This document shows positions 9,519 through 16,734 of a DNA stretch of 64,000 bases, one piece after another (position 1 is the first letter of the stretch; the number at the start of each line of letters is the position of its first letter). The notes under the pieces were generated by a model. It worked only from the letters and a program-made list of their open reading frames with translations. It was not told the DNA's origin and did not search any database. This DNA is from Pseudomonas cannabina (GTDB lineage Bacteria > Pseudomonadota > Gammaproteobacteria > Pseudomonadales > Pseudomonadaceae), in NCBI RefSeq assembly GCF_900100365.1, contig NZ_FNKU01000001.1, positions 2,356,001 to 2,420,000 of the forward strand, in the 5' to 3' direction. A program made the translations under genes and the position numbers.

Positions 9519-10094
9519 ATGCTGCGTATTCTGCTGATCAACGACACAGCCCGAAAAGTCGGCCGTCTCAAATCTGCACTGACTGAAGCCGGGTTCGATG
9601 TGATCGATGAGTCAGGGCTGACCATCGACCTGCCCGCCCGCGTCGAAGCGGTGCGCCCGGACGTGATCCTCATCGACACCGAATCGCCCGGTCGCGACGT
9701 GTTGGAACAGGTGGTGCTGGTCAGTCGCGACCAGCCTCGCCCGATCGTGATGTTTACTGACGAGCATGATCCGGGCGTGATGCGTCAGGCAATCAAATCC
9801 GGCGTCAGTGCTTATATCGTCGAGGGTATTCAGGCGCAACGGCTGCAACCGATTCTGGACGTGGCGATGGCCCGTTTCGAGAGTGATCAGGCGCTGCGTG
9901 CCCAGTTGCATGCCCGCGATCAGCAACTGGCCGAGCGCAAGCGCATCGAACTGGCCAAGGGGCTGCTGATGAAGATGAAGGATTGCAACGAGGAAGAGGC
10001 CTACACCCTGATGCGGCGTCAGGCGATGAGTCGTCAGCAAAAGCTGATTCAGGTGGCTGAGCAGATCATCGCGATGAGTGAGCTACTGGGTTGA
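9519..10094 (+). CDS. nasT: ANTAR-domain transcription antiterminator NasT
   Basis: A 191-residue protein with an N-terminal receiver-like domain (MLRILLINDTARKVGRL, and VILIDTESPG holding the central Asp) and a C-terminal ANTAR RNA-binding domain (ERKRIELAKGLLMKMKDCNEEEAYTLMRRQA). NasT released from NasS binds dual hexaloop hairpins in leader RNA and prevents termination. Such leaders are present upstream of three units in this window. It forms an operon with nasS (ribosome site GGAGA before the ATG) and ends in a terminator shared with the convergent lscA. Confidence 0.95.
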   Translation: MLRILLINDTARKVGRLKSALTEAGFDVIDESGLTIDLPARVEAVRPDVILIDTESPGRDVLEQVVLVSRDQPRPIVMFTDEHDPGVMRQAIKSGVSAYIVEGIQAQRLQPILDVAMARFESDQALRAQLHARDQQLAERKRIELAKGLLMKMKDCNEEEAYTLMRRQAMSRQQKLIQVAEQIIAMSELLG

Positions 10095-10101
10095 TTCAAC
10101 G

Positions 10102-10129
10102 AAGAACGCCTGCACAGGCAGGCGTTCTT
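10102..10129. terminator. bidirectional terminator between convergent nasT and lscA
   Basis: A perfect 11-bp stem AAGAACGCCTG / CAGGCGTTCTT with loop CACAGG, eight bases after the nasT stop and 24 bases before the lscA stop. T residues are few on both sides, so efficiency is uncertain. Confidence 0.7.
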
Positions 10130-10153
10130 GATGCCGAAGCGACGGGTGATCGG

Positions 10154-11401
10154 TCAGCTCAGCGTGACGTCCTTCATGGCAGGGATGTAACCGTAGTCGT
10201 ATTCCTCCTGCACGAACGAGCGGTCTCCTTTCAGCAGGATTCTCACTGTCGGCGCTTCGGTTCCGCCAATACGGTAATCCTCGCCTTCGGTCGGCACGCT
10301 GTCGATGAACGAGGTCACCAGACCATTCGGCATGACACAGTGCGAGTACGTCTGGAAGGGCTGCTCGGGCGGATTGCCCAGCACCAGACCGGAGGCATTC
10401 ATTGGCCGGTACGGACCGAACAGGTGCTCGCCGACAAAACCATAGACCCCATCCGGCCCGGTCACGCCATCCGCGTAGGTAAACTTGTGGCTGATGGTGA
10501 ACAGGTAATATTTACCGTCCTGAAAAACATAATGGGGCCGTTCGGTCTGATCATTGACGCCCACCGCAGTGACCAGCGGCGGAAGTATTTCCCATTCTTC
10601 ACCGCTAAGGTCTTTTGCAACGGCCAGGCCGATGCAGCCTACTTGAAATCTGGCACCGCCCACGTCTTCATGCCCCGGCGGTACAGGGCCAAGTTCGGTG
10701 ACACCCACAGTATGCGAACCGCGCTCGCCCGCCACATTACCCTCGAAGACCATGTACAACTTGCCATCATTGGGATCAATGAATGGACTCGGGTCACGAA
10801 AGTTCCAGGTCGAGTTTTGTGCTTCGGTTTGATAGTACGTACCGTCAGCGTCAAACAGAATCTTGACGTCGGTAAAGTCTTTCAATTCCACGCCCTTGTC
10901 GGACGTCACGATACGACCCCGAACTTTGGCAATTGATGCACCTGGCGTCACGCACGTGTAATAAAGATCGATATCGCCCTGGTCATTCAGAAGTATCGGT
11001 GTGCCTGCCCACTCTCGCGTGGTTGGCGATACGCCTTCGGCCATCACCCGGCCACCGAAAATCCAGTCCTTGCCGGTACGTGAATACCAGTAGCACATGC
11101 GCGCCCGGCCATGCCGGTCTTCCCAGTCGCGTTTGATGTCATAGCGACCGTTGGCGCCGAGGTACTGAGGATCATCGGGATGACGGTCGGCGGTCAGGGT
11201 CAGGATCACCGACCAGCCGTTGACCGAGACGACAGTGCCGTCCAGCTCGCGCAGCGGCATGGTGTCCCAGATGAATACGGTATCGCTCATGACCGGAAAG
11301 TCCGGACTGACCAGCGGCTGCGTGGTGGTCGGGTCGTTTTCGTTGACCTTCAGCGCATCGGCGCGGGACCAGACAGTCGGTGCGTAATTGATATTACTCA
11401 T
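10154..11401 (-). CDS. lscA: levansucrase LscA (GH68)
   Basis: A 415-residue glycoside hydrolase family 68 enzyme that makes levan from sucrose and releases glucose. The three catalytic residues are visible: nucleophile D46 (FIWDTMPL), transition-state stabiliser D203 (NFRDPSPF) and acid/base E287 (DQTERPHY). No signal peptide is present; P. syringae levansucrases are exported without one. The start [15 protein letters not shown], preceded by AAAGGAT, is that of LscA; the expressed paralogues LscB and LscC carry a different N-terminus of about 16 more residues and a phage-derived promoter region. LscA is reported to be silent in the strains studied. The gene sits between nasT and the nitrate transporter, with AT-rich DNA upstream, consistent with insertion into the nitrate region. 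Confidence 0.93.
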   Translation of the reverse strand: MSNINYAPTVWSRADALKVNENDPTTTQPLVSPDFPVMSDTVFIWDTMPLRELDGTVVSVNGWSVILTLTADRHPDDPQYLGANGRYDIKRDWEDRHGRARMCYWYSRTGKDWIFGGRVMAEGVSPTTREWAGTPILLNDQGDIDLYYTCVTPGASIAKVRGRIVTSDKGVELKDFTDVKILFDADGTYYQTEAQNSTWNFRDPSPFIDPNDGKLYMVFEGNVAGERGSHTVGVTELGPVPPGHEDVGGARFQVGCIGLAVAKDLSGEEWEILPPLVTAVGVNDQTERPHYVFQDGKYYLFTISHKFTYADGVTGPDGVYGFVGEHLFGPYRPMNASGLVLGNPPEQPFQTYSHCVMPNGLVTSFIDSVPTEGEDYRIGGTEAPTVRILLKGDRSFVQEEYDYGYIPAMKDVTLS

Positions 11402-12097
11402 GATGATGTATCCTTTATTGGCGCCCTTCGGAGCAGCGCGGAGAGGAAGACAACACGGCCTGTACATTTGCATTGCCGAGTTGTATCTGAATGCAGGCTT
11501 CGCATTAGTGCCCGCACAGTGCAGGCATCAGGAAGCCGAGAAAAGAGCGAGTAACCGATTACTTTTTGCAAAGTAAGCATTTATCGAAATTGACAGACGA
11601 CCTTGAACTTCAGGCACGCTGATGAAGTAGTGCATCACCTTCTAATTGACGGATCGTGTCATTGACGGCAGAACGGATGCTGTCAGAGTTGCGACACAAA
11701 GTAAATTAAATATTCACCGCGCCGTCGTACGACAATATACGTAATACGCGAATTAATAAATATTCATACTTGTTGTATTATCGATATTAAGACCCACCTC
11801 GAACAACATCGAAACAGCATCATAGTGACAGCAATTAATACCACCAATGGTGGCACATGAAATAATAACCCCCGCATTGAACTTTAATAACATCTCAATA
11901 AAGCGACGCCGTATCGGCTCATTACCAACTCGGTGGAGGTGCTGAAGGGGGCAAAACTCTGGCTTGCCAGCACGCCCTTTTTTGCAGCGCCTTGACAGAC
12001 CACCGCTCGATCCAGGGTCATGGTTCAGCACGCTTCCGCTGCCTGGAAATCACTCAAAGCCGCTTGCAGCGTGCGGCTAACCCGCGTGCAGCTGGCT
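11402..12097. other. AT-rich intergenic region upstream of lscA, with a possible gene remnant
   Basis: About 700 bases with clearly lower G+C than its surroundings, especially 11690-11910. It must hold whatever promoter lscA has. No phage-like gene or transposase is visible. One short leftward frame (11753-12031) is described separately. Confidence 0.5.
11753..12031 (-). pseudogene. possible ankyrin-like remnant, unknown
   Basis: A 92-codon frame whose C-terminal half (EMLLKFNAGVIISC, then DAVSMLFEVGLNIDNTTS) loosely follows the spacing of ankyrin repeats (helix, LLLxxGADxN type ends). The N-terminal half is low in character. Codon use and base composition differ from neighbouring genes. It has no obvious ribosome site. 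It may be debris brought in with or before lscA, or a chance frame; I do not assign a function. Confidence 0.2.
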
Positions 12098-12113
12098 TGG
12101 CCCGTCTATTGCT
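12098..12113 (+). promoter_or_regulatory. sigma54 promoter of the nitrate transporter operon
   Basis: TGGCCCGTCTATTGCT, with GG (12099-12100) and GC (12111-12112) ten bases apart and a good match to TGGCACG-N4-TTGCW. Transcription would begin near 12124, only a few bases before the first leader hairpin, which supports both calls. Confidence 0.78.
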
Positions 12114-12127
12114 AGGGCAATGGCACC

Positions 12128-12212
12128 GGTAGCCAACGGCGGCTACCACCGATTACGACAAAGACGTCGCTCATCTCTTTTCGCCTCAGCGGACAGAGAG
12201 GCGGCGTTTTTT
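12128..12212 (+). promoter_or_regulatory. ANTAR-type (NasT) dual-hairpin antitermination leader of the transporter operon
   Basis: P1: GGTAGCC (12128-12134), hexaloop AACGGC, GGCTACC (12141-12147). P2: CGAC (12156-12159), hexaloop AAAGAC, GTCG (12166-12169), with outer GAT/ATC (12151-12153 and 12173-12175). Both loops have A1 and G4, the ANTAR recognition pattern. A terminator can form from CGTCGC (12165-12170) with GCGGCG (12201-12206, one G-U) plus inner TCTC/GAGA, followed by six T (12207-12212); a smaller alternative is CGCCTC/GAGGCG. The main terminator uses the 3' arm of P2, so the two are mutually exclusive. Confidence 0.82.
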
Positions 12213-12330
12213 GCGTTTGGCCCCGGCGATGGGGCCGGTGGAGTCGCCCGACACACTCCACCACAACGTCTGGAATAACCGTGTCGCGGCCATGGCCCGA
12301 CTGACCCCTAGCAGATGATGAGGTGTGCCA

Positions 12331-13542
12331 ATGGATACAAGCTTCTGGAAGGCCGGCCATAAACCGACCCTGTTCGCAGCCTTTCTGTACTTCGACCTGA
12401 GCTTCATGGTCTGGTACCTGCTTGGCCCGATGGCGGTACAGATCGCCACCGACCTGCAACTGACCACCCAACAGCGCGGCCTGATGGTGGCCACGCCGAT
12501 TCTGGCGGGTGCCGTGTTGCGCTTCTTCATGGGGCTGTTGGCCGACCAGCTGTCGCCCAAGACCGCGGGTATCATCGGCCAGGTGATCGTCATCGGTGCG
12601 CTGTTCGCGGCTTGGCAACTGGGTATTCACACCTACGGCCAGGTTCTGCTGCTGGGCCTGTTTCTCGGTATGGCCGGTGCGTCGTTTGCCGTGGCGTTGC
12701 CGCTGGCATCGCAATGGTATCCGCCCCAGCACCAGGGTAAAGCGATGGGCATCGCCGGTGCAGGTAATTCGGGCACCGTGCTGGCCGCGTTGATCGCGCC
12801 TGTGCTGGCCGCCAGTTTCGGTTGGGGCAACGTGTTCGGCCTGGCATTGATCCCGCTGGTGCTGACCCTGATTGCTTTCAGTCTGATGGCCCGCAACGCT
12901 CCGGAGCGCAGCAAGCCCAAGTCGGTGGCGGACTACCTCAAGGCACTGGGTGACAAGGACAGCTGGTGGTTCATGTTTTTCTACAGTGTGACGTTCGGCG
13001 GTTTTATCGGCCTGGCCAGCGCCCTGCCCGGCTATTTCAACGACCAGTATGGCCTGAGCCCGATCACTGCCGGTTACTACACCGCAGCCTGCGTGTTCGG
13101 CGGCAGCCTGATGCGCCCGCTGGGCGGCGCGCTGGCCGACCGTTTCGGCGGGATTCGCACACTGACCGTGATGTACGCGGTGGCGGCGATCGGCATCGCT
13201 GCGGTGGGTTTCAATCTGCCCAGTTCGTGGGCCGCATTGGCGCTGTTCGTCGCAGCTATGCTTGGCCTGGGTGCCGGCAACGGTGCCGTCTTCCAGTTGG
13301 TGCCGCAACGCTTTCGCAAGGAAATTGGCGTCATGACCGGGCTAATCGGCATGGCCGGTGGCATCGGCGGCTTTTTGCTGGCAGCCGGGCTGGGCACCAT
13401 CAAGCAGAACACCGGCGATTACCAGTTGGGCCTCTGGCTGTTCGCGGGGCTGGCCGTGCTGGCCTGGTTCGGCCTGCTGAACGTCAAGCGTCGCTGGAGA
13501 ACCACCTGGGGTTCGGCAGCGGTGACGGCGGCGCGGGTCTGA
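12331..13542 (+). CDS. nitrate/nitrite transporter of the NarK/NasA MFS family
   Basis: A 403-residue inner-membrane protein with about twelve hydrophobic helices. Signatures of the nitrate porter family include GMAGASFAVALPLASQWYPP and the repeated glycine-rich helices GIAGAGNSGTVLAALIAP and GLIGMAGGIGGFLL. It would import nitrate for assimilation. The start ATG at 12331 has AGGTG at a normal distance; the GTG two codons upstream is too close to it. It is the first gene after a NasT-type leader and is followed seven bases later by the phosphatase-kinase gene. Often called nasA or narK2-like in pseudomonads; I leave the symbol open because nasA is also used for the reductase. Confidence 0.92.
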   Translation: MDTSFWKAGHKPTLFAAFLYFDLSFMVWYLLGPMAVQIATDLQLTTQQRGLMVATPILAGAVLRFFMGLLADQLSPKTAGIIGQVIVIGALFAAWQLGIHTYGQVLLLGLFLGMAGASFAVALPLASQWYPPQHQGKAMGIAGAGNSGTVLAALIAPVLAASFGWGNVFGLALIPLVLTLIAFSLMARNAPERSKPKSVADYLKALGDKDSWWFMFFYSVTFGGFIGLASALPGYFNDQYGLSPITAGYYTAACVFGGSLMRPLGGALADRFGGIRTLTVMYAVAAIGIAAVGFNLPSSWAALALFVAAMLGLGAGNGAVFQLVPQRFRKEIGVMTGLIGMAGGIGGFLLAAGLGTIKQNTGDYQLGLWLFAGLAVLAWFGLLNVKRRWRTTWGSAAVTAARV

Positions 13543-13549
13543 GGCACCG

Positions 13550-15211
13550 ATGACGCTGCAACTGCGTTTTGCCGAGTTCAGTGCCAGCGGGCCGCGCGCG
13601 GAGAATCAGGACGCGCTGCGGCTGGTCACACCGGTGGCGGCGCTAGCGGCCAGCAAGGGCTATCTGTTCGCCCTTGCCGACGGCGTCAGCCAGTGTGCCG
13701 ACGGTGCACTGGCGGCCCAATCCACGCTGCAAGCGCTGGCGCTGGATTACTACGCCACACCGGAAACCTGGGGCGTGGCTCAGTCGCTTGACCGGCTGCT
13801 GCTGGCGCAGAATCGCTGGTTGCTGGCCAACGGCCTGATGACCACTCTCAGCGCCCTGGTGCTGCGCGGTCGACGCTTCACCCTCGCGCATGTCGGTGAC
13901 TGTCGGGTTTATCGCTGGACTGCCGGAACGCTCACGCGCATCAGCGAAGATCACGTCTGGGAACAGGCCGACATGCAGCACGTGCTCAAGCGCGCGCTGG
14001 GCCTCGATCAATACGTGGTCATGGATTACCTGAACGGCGAACTGTGCGCGGGCGAGCGGCTGTTACTGGTCAGCGACGGTGTCTGGGCAACGCTGGGCGA
14101 TGCCAGCATTCGCTCGATTCTTGGCGAGCACGACGACCTCGATGCGGCGGTGAAAACCCTGGTCAGCGCGGCCCATCTGGCGGGCAGTCAGGACAACGCC
14201 AGCGCGCTGCTGATCCAGGTCGACAGCCTCGGCGAAGATGACTTGGGCGATGCGTTGTTACAGTTGCAACAGTGGCCGCTGCCGCCTGCGCTCAAGCACG
14301 GCCAGATGTTTGAAGGCTGGAGCGTCGGCAGCGTCGTGGCGCAATCCCGGCAGTCGATGCTTTATCGGGTCAACGACGCACATGGCCAGCCCTGGCTACT
14401 GAAAACCCTGCCTGCCAGTCGCCATGACGAAGCCGGGGCTGGCCAGGGGCTGCTGCTCGAAGAGTGGTTTTTGCGCCGGGTTGCCGGGCGCTTCTTCCCC
14501 GAGCTGCACCCGCTCGCAGAGCGCCAGCACCTGTATTACGTGATGCGCGAACATTCCGGGCGCACCCTGGCCGAGCTGTTCGTCGCCGCTGGCCCTTTGC
14601 CGCTCGCGCAATGGCAGGACCTCTCGACGCGGCTGTTGCGCGCCAGCGGTCTGCTGCATCGACGCAATATCATTCATCGCGACATAAAACCGGACAACCT
14701 GCTGCTGGGTGACGATGGCGAACTGCGTCTGCTGGATTTCGGTCTGGCATTTTGCCCCGGCCTGTCAGCCGTCAATCCCGACGACTTGCCCGGCACACCG
14801 AGCTACATCGCGCCGGAAGCCTTCAACGGTGCCGAGCCTGCCCCGCAACAAGACCTTTACGCCGTCGGTGTCACGCTGTATTACCTGCTGACCGGCCATT
14901 ACCCCTACGGCGAAATTGAGGCGTTTCAACATCGTCGCTTCGCTACGCCGATCCCCGCCAGCCGCTACCGCCCCGATCTGCCGCAATGGCTGAGCCAAAA
15001 CCTCGACAAGGCACTGCAAGCCGATCCGCAACATCGCTATGAAACCGCCGAGCAATGGCTGCTGGAACTGGAACAGGCCGAACTGCGCCCGGTCGCTGCA
15101 CGGCCCCGGCCGCTGCTGGAACGCGAACCGCTGAAAGTCTGGCGCAGCGTGGCACTGGTTTCGCTGCTGCTCAATCTGCTCGTGGTGATCTGGCTCATGG
15201 GCCGTCATTGA
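13550..15211 (+). CDS. PP2C phosphatase-Ser/Thr protein kinase fusion with C-terminal membrane anchor
   Basis: A 553-residue protein with two opposing activities. Residues 1-230 are a PP2C-type phosphatase (AENQDALR, FALADGVSQ, HVGDCRVYRW, LLVSDGVW, GSQDNAS). Residues about 255-510 are a Hanks-type kinase: catalytic Lys in WLLKTLP, HRDIKPDNLLL, DFGLAF and GTPSYIAPEAF. A single hydrophobic segment (SVALVSLLLNLLVVIWLMG) ends the protein and probably anchors it to the inner membrane. The gene follows the nitrate transporter by seven bases, and the same fusion sits in the nitrate locus of P. aeruginosa, so it may act on nitrate uptake or reduction; its substrate is not known to me. Confidence 0.9.
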   Translation: MTLQLRFAEFSASGPRAENQDALRLVTPVAALAASKGYLFALADGVSQCADGALAAQSTLQALALDYYATPETWGVAQSLDRLLLAQNRWLLANGLMTTLSALVLRGRRFTLAHVGDCRVYRWTAGTLTRISEDHVWEQADMQHVLKRALGLDQYVVMDYLNGELCAGERLLLVSDGVWATLGDASIRSILGEHDDLDAAVKTLVSAAHLAGSQDNASALLIQVDSLGEDDLGDALLQLQQWPLPPALKHGQMFEGWSVGSVVAQSRQSMLYRVNDAHGQPWLLKTLPASRHDEAGAGQGLLLEEWFLRRVAGRFFPELHPLAERQHLYYVMREHSGRTLAELFVAAGPLPLAQWQDLSTRLLRASGLLHRRNIIHRDIKPDNLLLGDDGELRLLDFGLAFCPGLSAVNPDDLPGTPSYIAPEAFNGAEPAPQQDLYAVGVTLYYLLTGHYPYGEIEAFQHRRFATPIPASRYRPDLPQWLSQNLDKALQADPQHRYETAEQWLLELEQAELRPVAARPRPLLEREPLKVWRSVALVSLLLNLLVVIWLMGRH

Positions 15212-15323
15212 TTCACGACTTGCCAACCGGCAACCGCCCCGCTTCTGTGCGACCCGCCTCAACCCGGTGCAGAAACACACCTGACCGGCCATGTGATCCC
15301 CCGTCACACGGCCGATTGCGAGT

Positions 15324-15338
15324 TGGCACAAGCGCTGC
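15324..15338 (+). promoter_or_regulatory. sigma54 promoter of the nitrate reductase operon
   Basis: TGGCACAAGCGCTGC: GG (15325-15326) and GC (15337-15338) are ten bases apart and TGGCACA is a near-consensus -24 element. The start would be near 15350, 15 bases before the first leader hairpin. Confidence 0.72.
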
Positions 15339-15364
15339 ATGACCTGTTTCAGATCATTCATAAC

Positions 15365-15456
15365 GCGCAGCCCTCAACGATGAAGGCTGCGCCTCCCGAG
15401 ATAACGGGACCGGACAAAGGCGTCCCTATCAGGCAACTGACGGGACGCCTTTTTTT
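15365..15456 (+). promoter_or_regulatory. ANTAR-type (NasT) dual-hairpin antitermination leader of the nitrate reductase operon
   Basis: P1: GCGCAGCC (15365-15372) with GGCTGCGC (15385-15392), a one-base mismatch, then TC/GA closing hexaloop AACGAT (15376-15381). P2: GGAC (15412-15415), hexaloop AAAGGC (15416-15421), GTCC (15422-15425). Both loops have A1 and G4. The terminator AAGGCGTCCC (15417-15426) / GGGACGCCTT (15442-15451) with a run of T to 15456 shares the loop and 3' arm of P2, so P2 and terminator exclude each other. A further hairpin TCCCG/CGGGA (15394-15409) lies between them and may be an accessory element. Confidence 0.82.
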
Positions 15457-15504
15457 GTTTGCACGTACTGTGTCGAGCCCGCTATCTGGCGACTCGGAGG
15501 CAAG

Positions 15505-16734
15505 ATGAAAAAACTCAAACTGGTGATGATTGGCAACGGCATGGCCGGCGTGCGCACACTCGAAGAGTTGCTGAAACTAAGCGAAGACCTGTACGACATC
15601 ACGGTCTTCGGTGCCGAGCCGCACCCCAACTACAACCGTATTCTGCTGTCCCCGGTGCTGGCAGGCGAGCAGGACTTCGCGGACATCGTGCTCAACGATC
15701 TGGCCTGGTACGACACCCACAGTATTCAGTTGTTGCTCAACCGTCGGGTGGTGAAAATCGATCGGATCAAACGCCTGGTCATTGCCGATGACGGCACCGA
15801 GGCGCATTACGACCGCTTGCTGATCGCCACCGGCTCGCGCCCGTTCATATTGCCGATCCCCGGCAACACACTGGAAGGCGTGATCGGCTACCGCGACATA
15901 AGCCACACCCGGCAGATGATCGATACCGCCACCACGCACAAGCGTGCGGTGGTCATCGGCGGCGGCCTGCTTGGGCTGGAAGCGGCCAATGGCCTGAGCT
16001 TGCGTGGCATGCAGGTCACGGTGGTGCATAACGGTCAGACGCTGCTGGAACGTCAACTGGACAAGACCAGCGGCCTGATGCTGCAAGCAGCACTGGAACA
16101 GCGCGGCCTGAGTTTTCGTCTCAATGAACAGACCGAAGCCTTGCTCGGCGATGACCGCGGGCGCGTGCGAGCGGTGCAATTCAAGAACGGCGACGTCATC
16201 GACGCTGATCTGGTGGTCATGGCCGCCGGCATCCGCCCCAACACCGAGCTGGCCGAAGAGGCTGGCCTGCCTTGCAACCGTGGCGTCCTGGTCAACGACA
16301 CGTTGCAGACCTACGACCCGCGCATCTATGCCATCGGTGAATGCGTCAGTCATCGCGGCATCGCCTATGGCCTGGTCGCACCGCTTTTCGAACAGGCACG
16401 GGTCTGCGCCAATCACCTTGCGCAACTGGGTTTTGCCCGTTATCCGGGCTCGATCACCTCGACCAAACTGAAAGTCACCGGCATCGACCTGTTCTCCGCC
16501 GGCGACTTTCTCGGCGGCGAAGGCACGGAAAGCATCACCTTTTCCGACCCGTTCAGCGGGGTCTACAAGAAGCTGGTGATCAAGAACGACGTGCTGGTCG
16601 GTGTCTGCCTGTACGGCGACACCGCAGACGGCAGCTGGTATTTGCAGCAGATCCGCGACGGTCAGGGCATTGCAGCGATCCGCAACCAGTTGATGTTCGG
16701 CGAACCGGCCGCTGACGAGGTCGCCTGCGCATGA
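15505..16734 (+). CDS. NirB/NasC-like FAD-dependent NAD(P)H oxidoreductase, probable nitrate reductase electron donor
   Basis: A 409-residue flavoprotein matching only the N-terminal, FAD/NAD(P)H part of NirB. It has the first Rossmann motif MIGNGMAGVRTLEEL, the second VVIGGGLLGLEAANGLSLRG, the FAD-binding IYAIGECV, and a rubredoxin-reductase-like C-terminal domain. The [2Fe-2S] BFD and siroheme nitrite reductase domains of full NirB (over 800 residues) are absent. Ribosome site GGAGG precedes the ATG, and the stop overlaps the start of the nitrate reductase gene (ATGA). This favours a role as the small NADH-oxidising subunit (like Klebsiella NasC) feeding electrons to the reductase, rather than as a nitrite reductase. 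Confidence 0.85.
   Translation: MKKLKLVMIGNGMAGVRTLEELLKLSEDLYDITVFGAEPHPNYNRILLSPVLAGEQDFADIVLNDLAWYDTHSIQLLLNRRVVKIDRIKRLVIADDGTEAHYDRLLIATGSRPFILPIPGNTLEGVIGYRDISHTRQMIDTATTHKRAVVIGGGLLGLEAANGLSLRGMQVTVVHNGQTLLERQLDKTSGLMLQAALEQRGLSFRLNEQTEALLGDDRGRVRAVQFKNGDVIDADLVVMAAGIRPNTELAEEAGLPCNRGVLVNDTLQTYDPRIYAIGECVSHRGIAYGLVAPLFEQARVCANHLAQLGFARYPGSITSTKLKVTGIDLFSAGDFLGGEGTESITFSDPFSGVYKKLVIKNDVLVGVCLYGDTADGSWYLQQIRDGQGIAAIRNQLMFGEPAADEVACA

Noticed and set aside
11402..11473. N-terminal extension of lscA by 24 codons
   Set aside because: The extension is unlike any levansucrase start; the ATG at 11401 has AAAGGAT and gives the known LscA N-terminus.
12112..13308. 398-codon leftward open frame
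   Set aside because: Antisense to the nitrate transporter and covering the NasT leader; Gln/His/Arg-rich shadow.
15394..15409. Hairpin TCCCG-AGATAA-CGGGA as the P2 element of the reductase leader
   Set aside because: Its hexaloop has A1 but T at position 4 and it does not overlap the terminator. The hairpin GGAC-AAAGGC-GTCC at 15412-15425 fits both criteria better.
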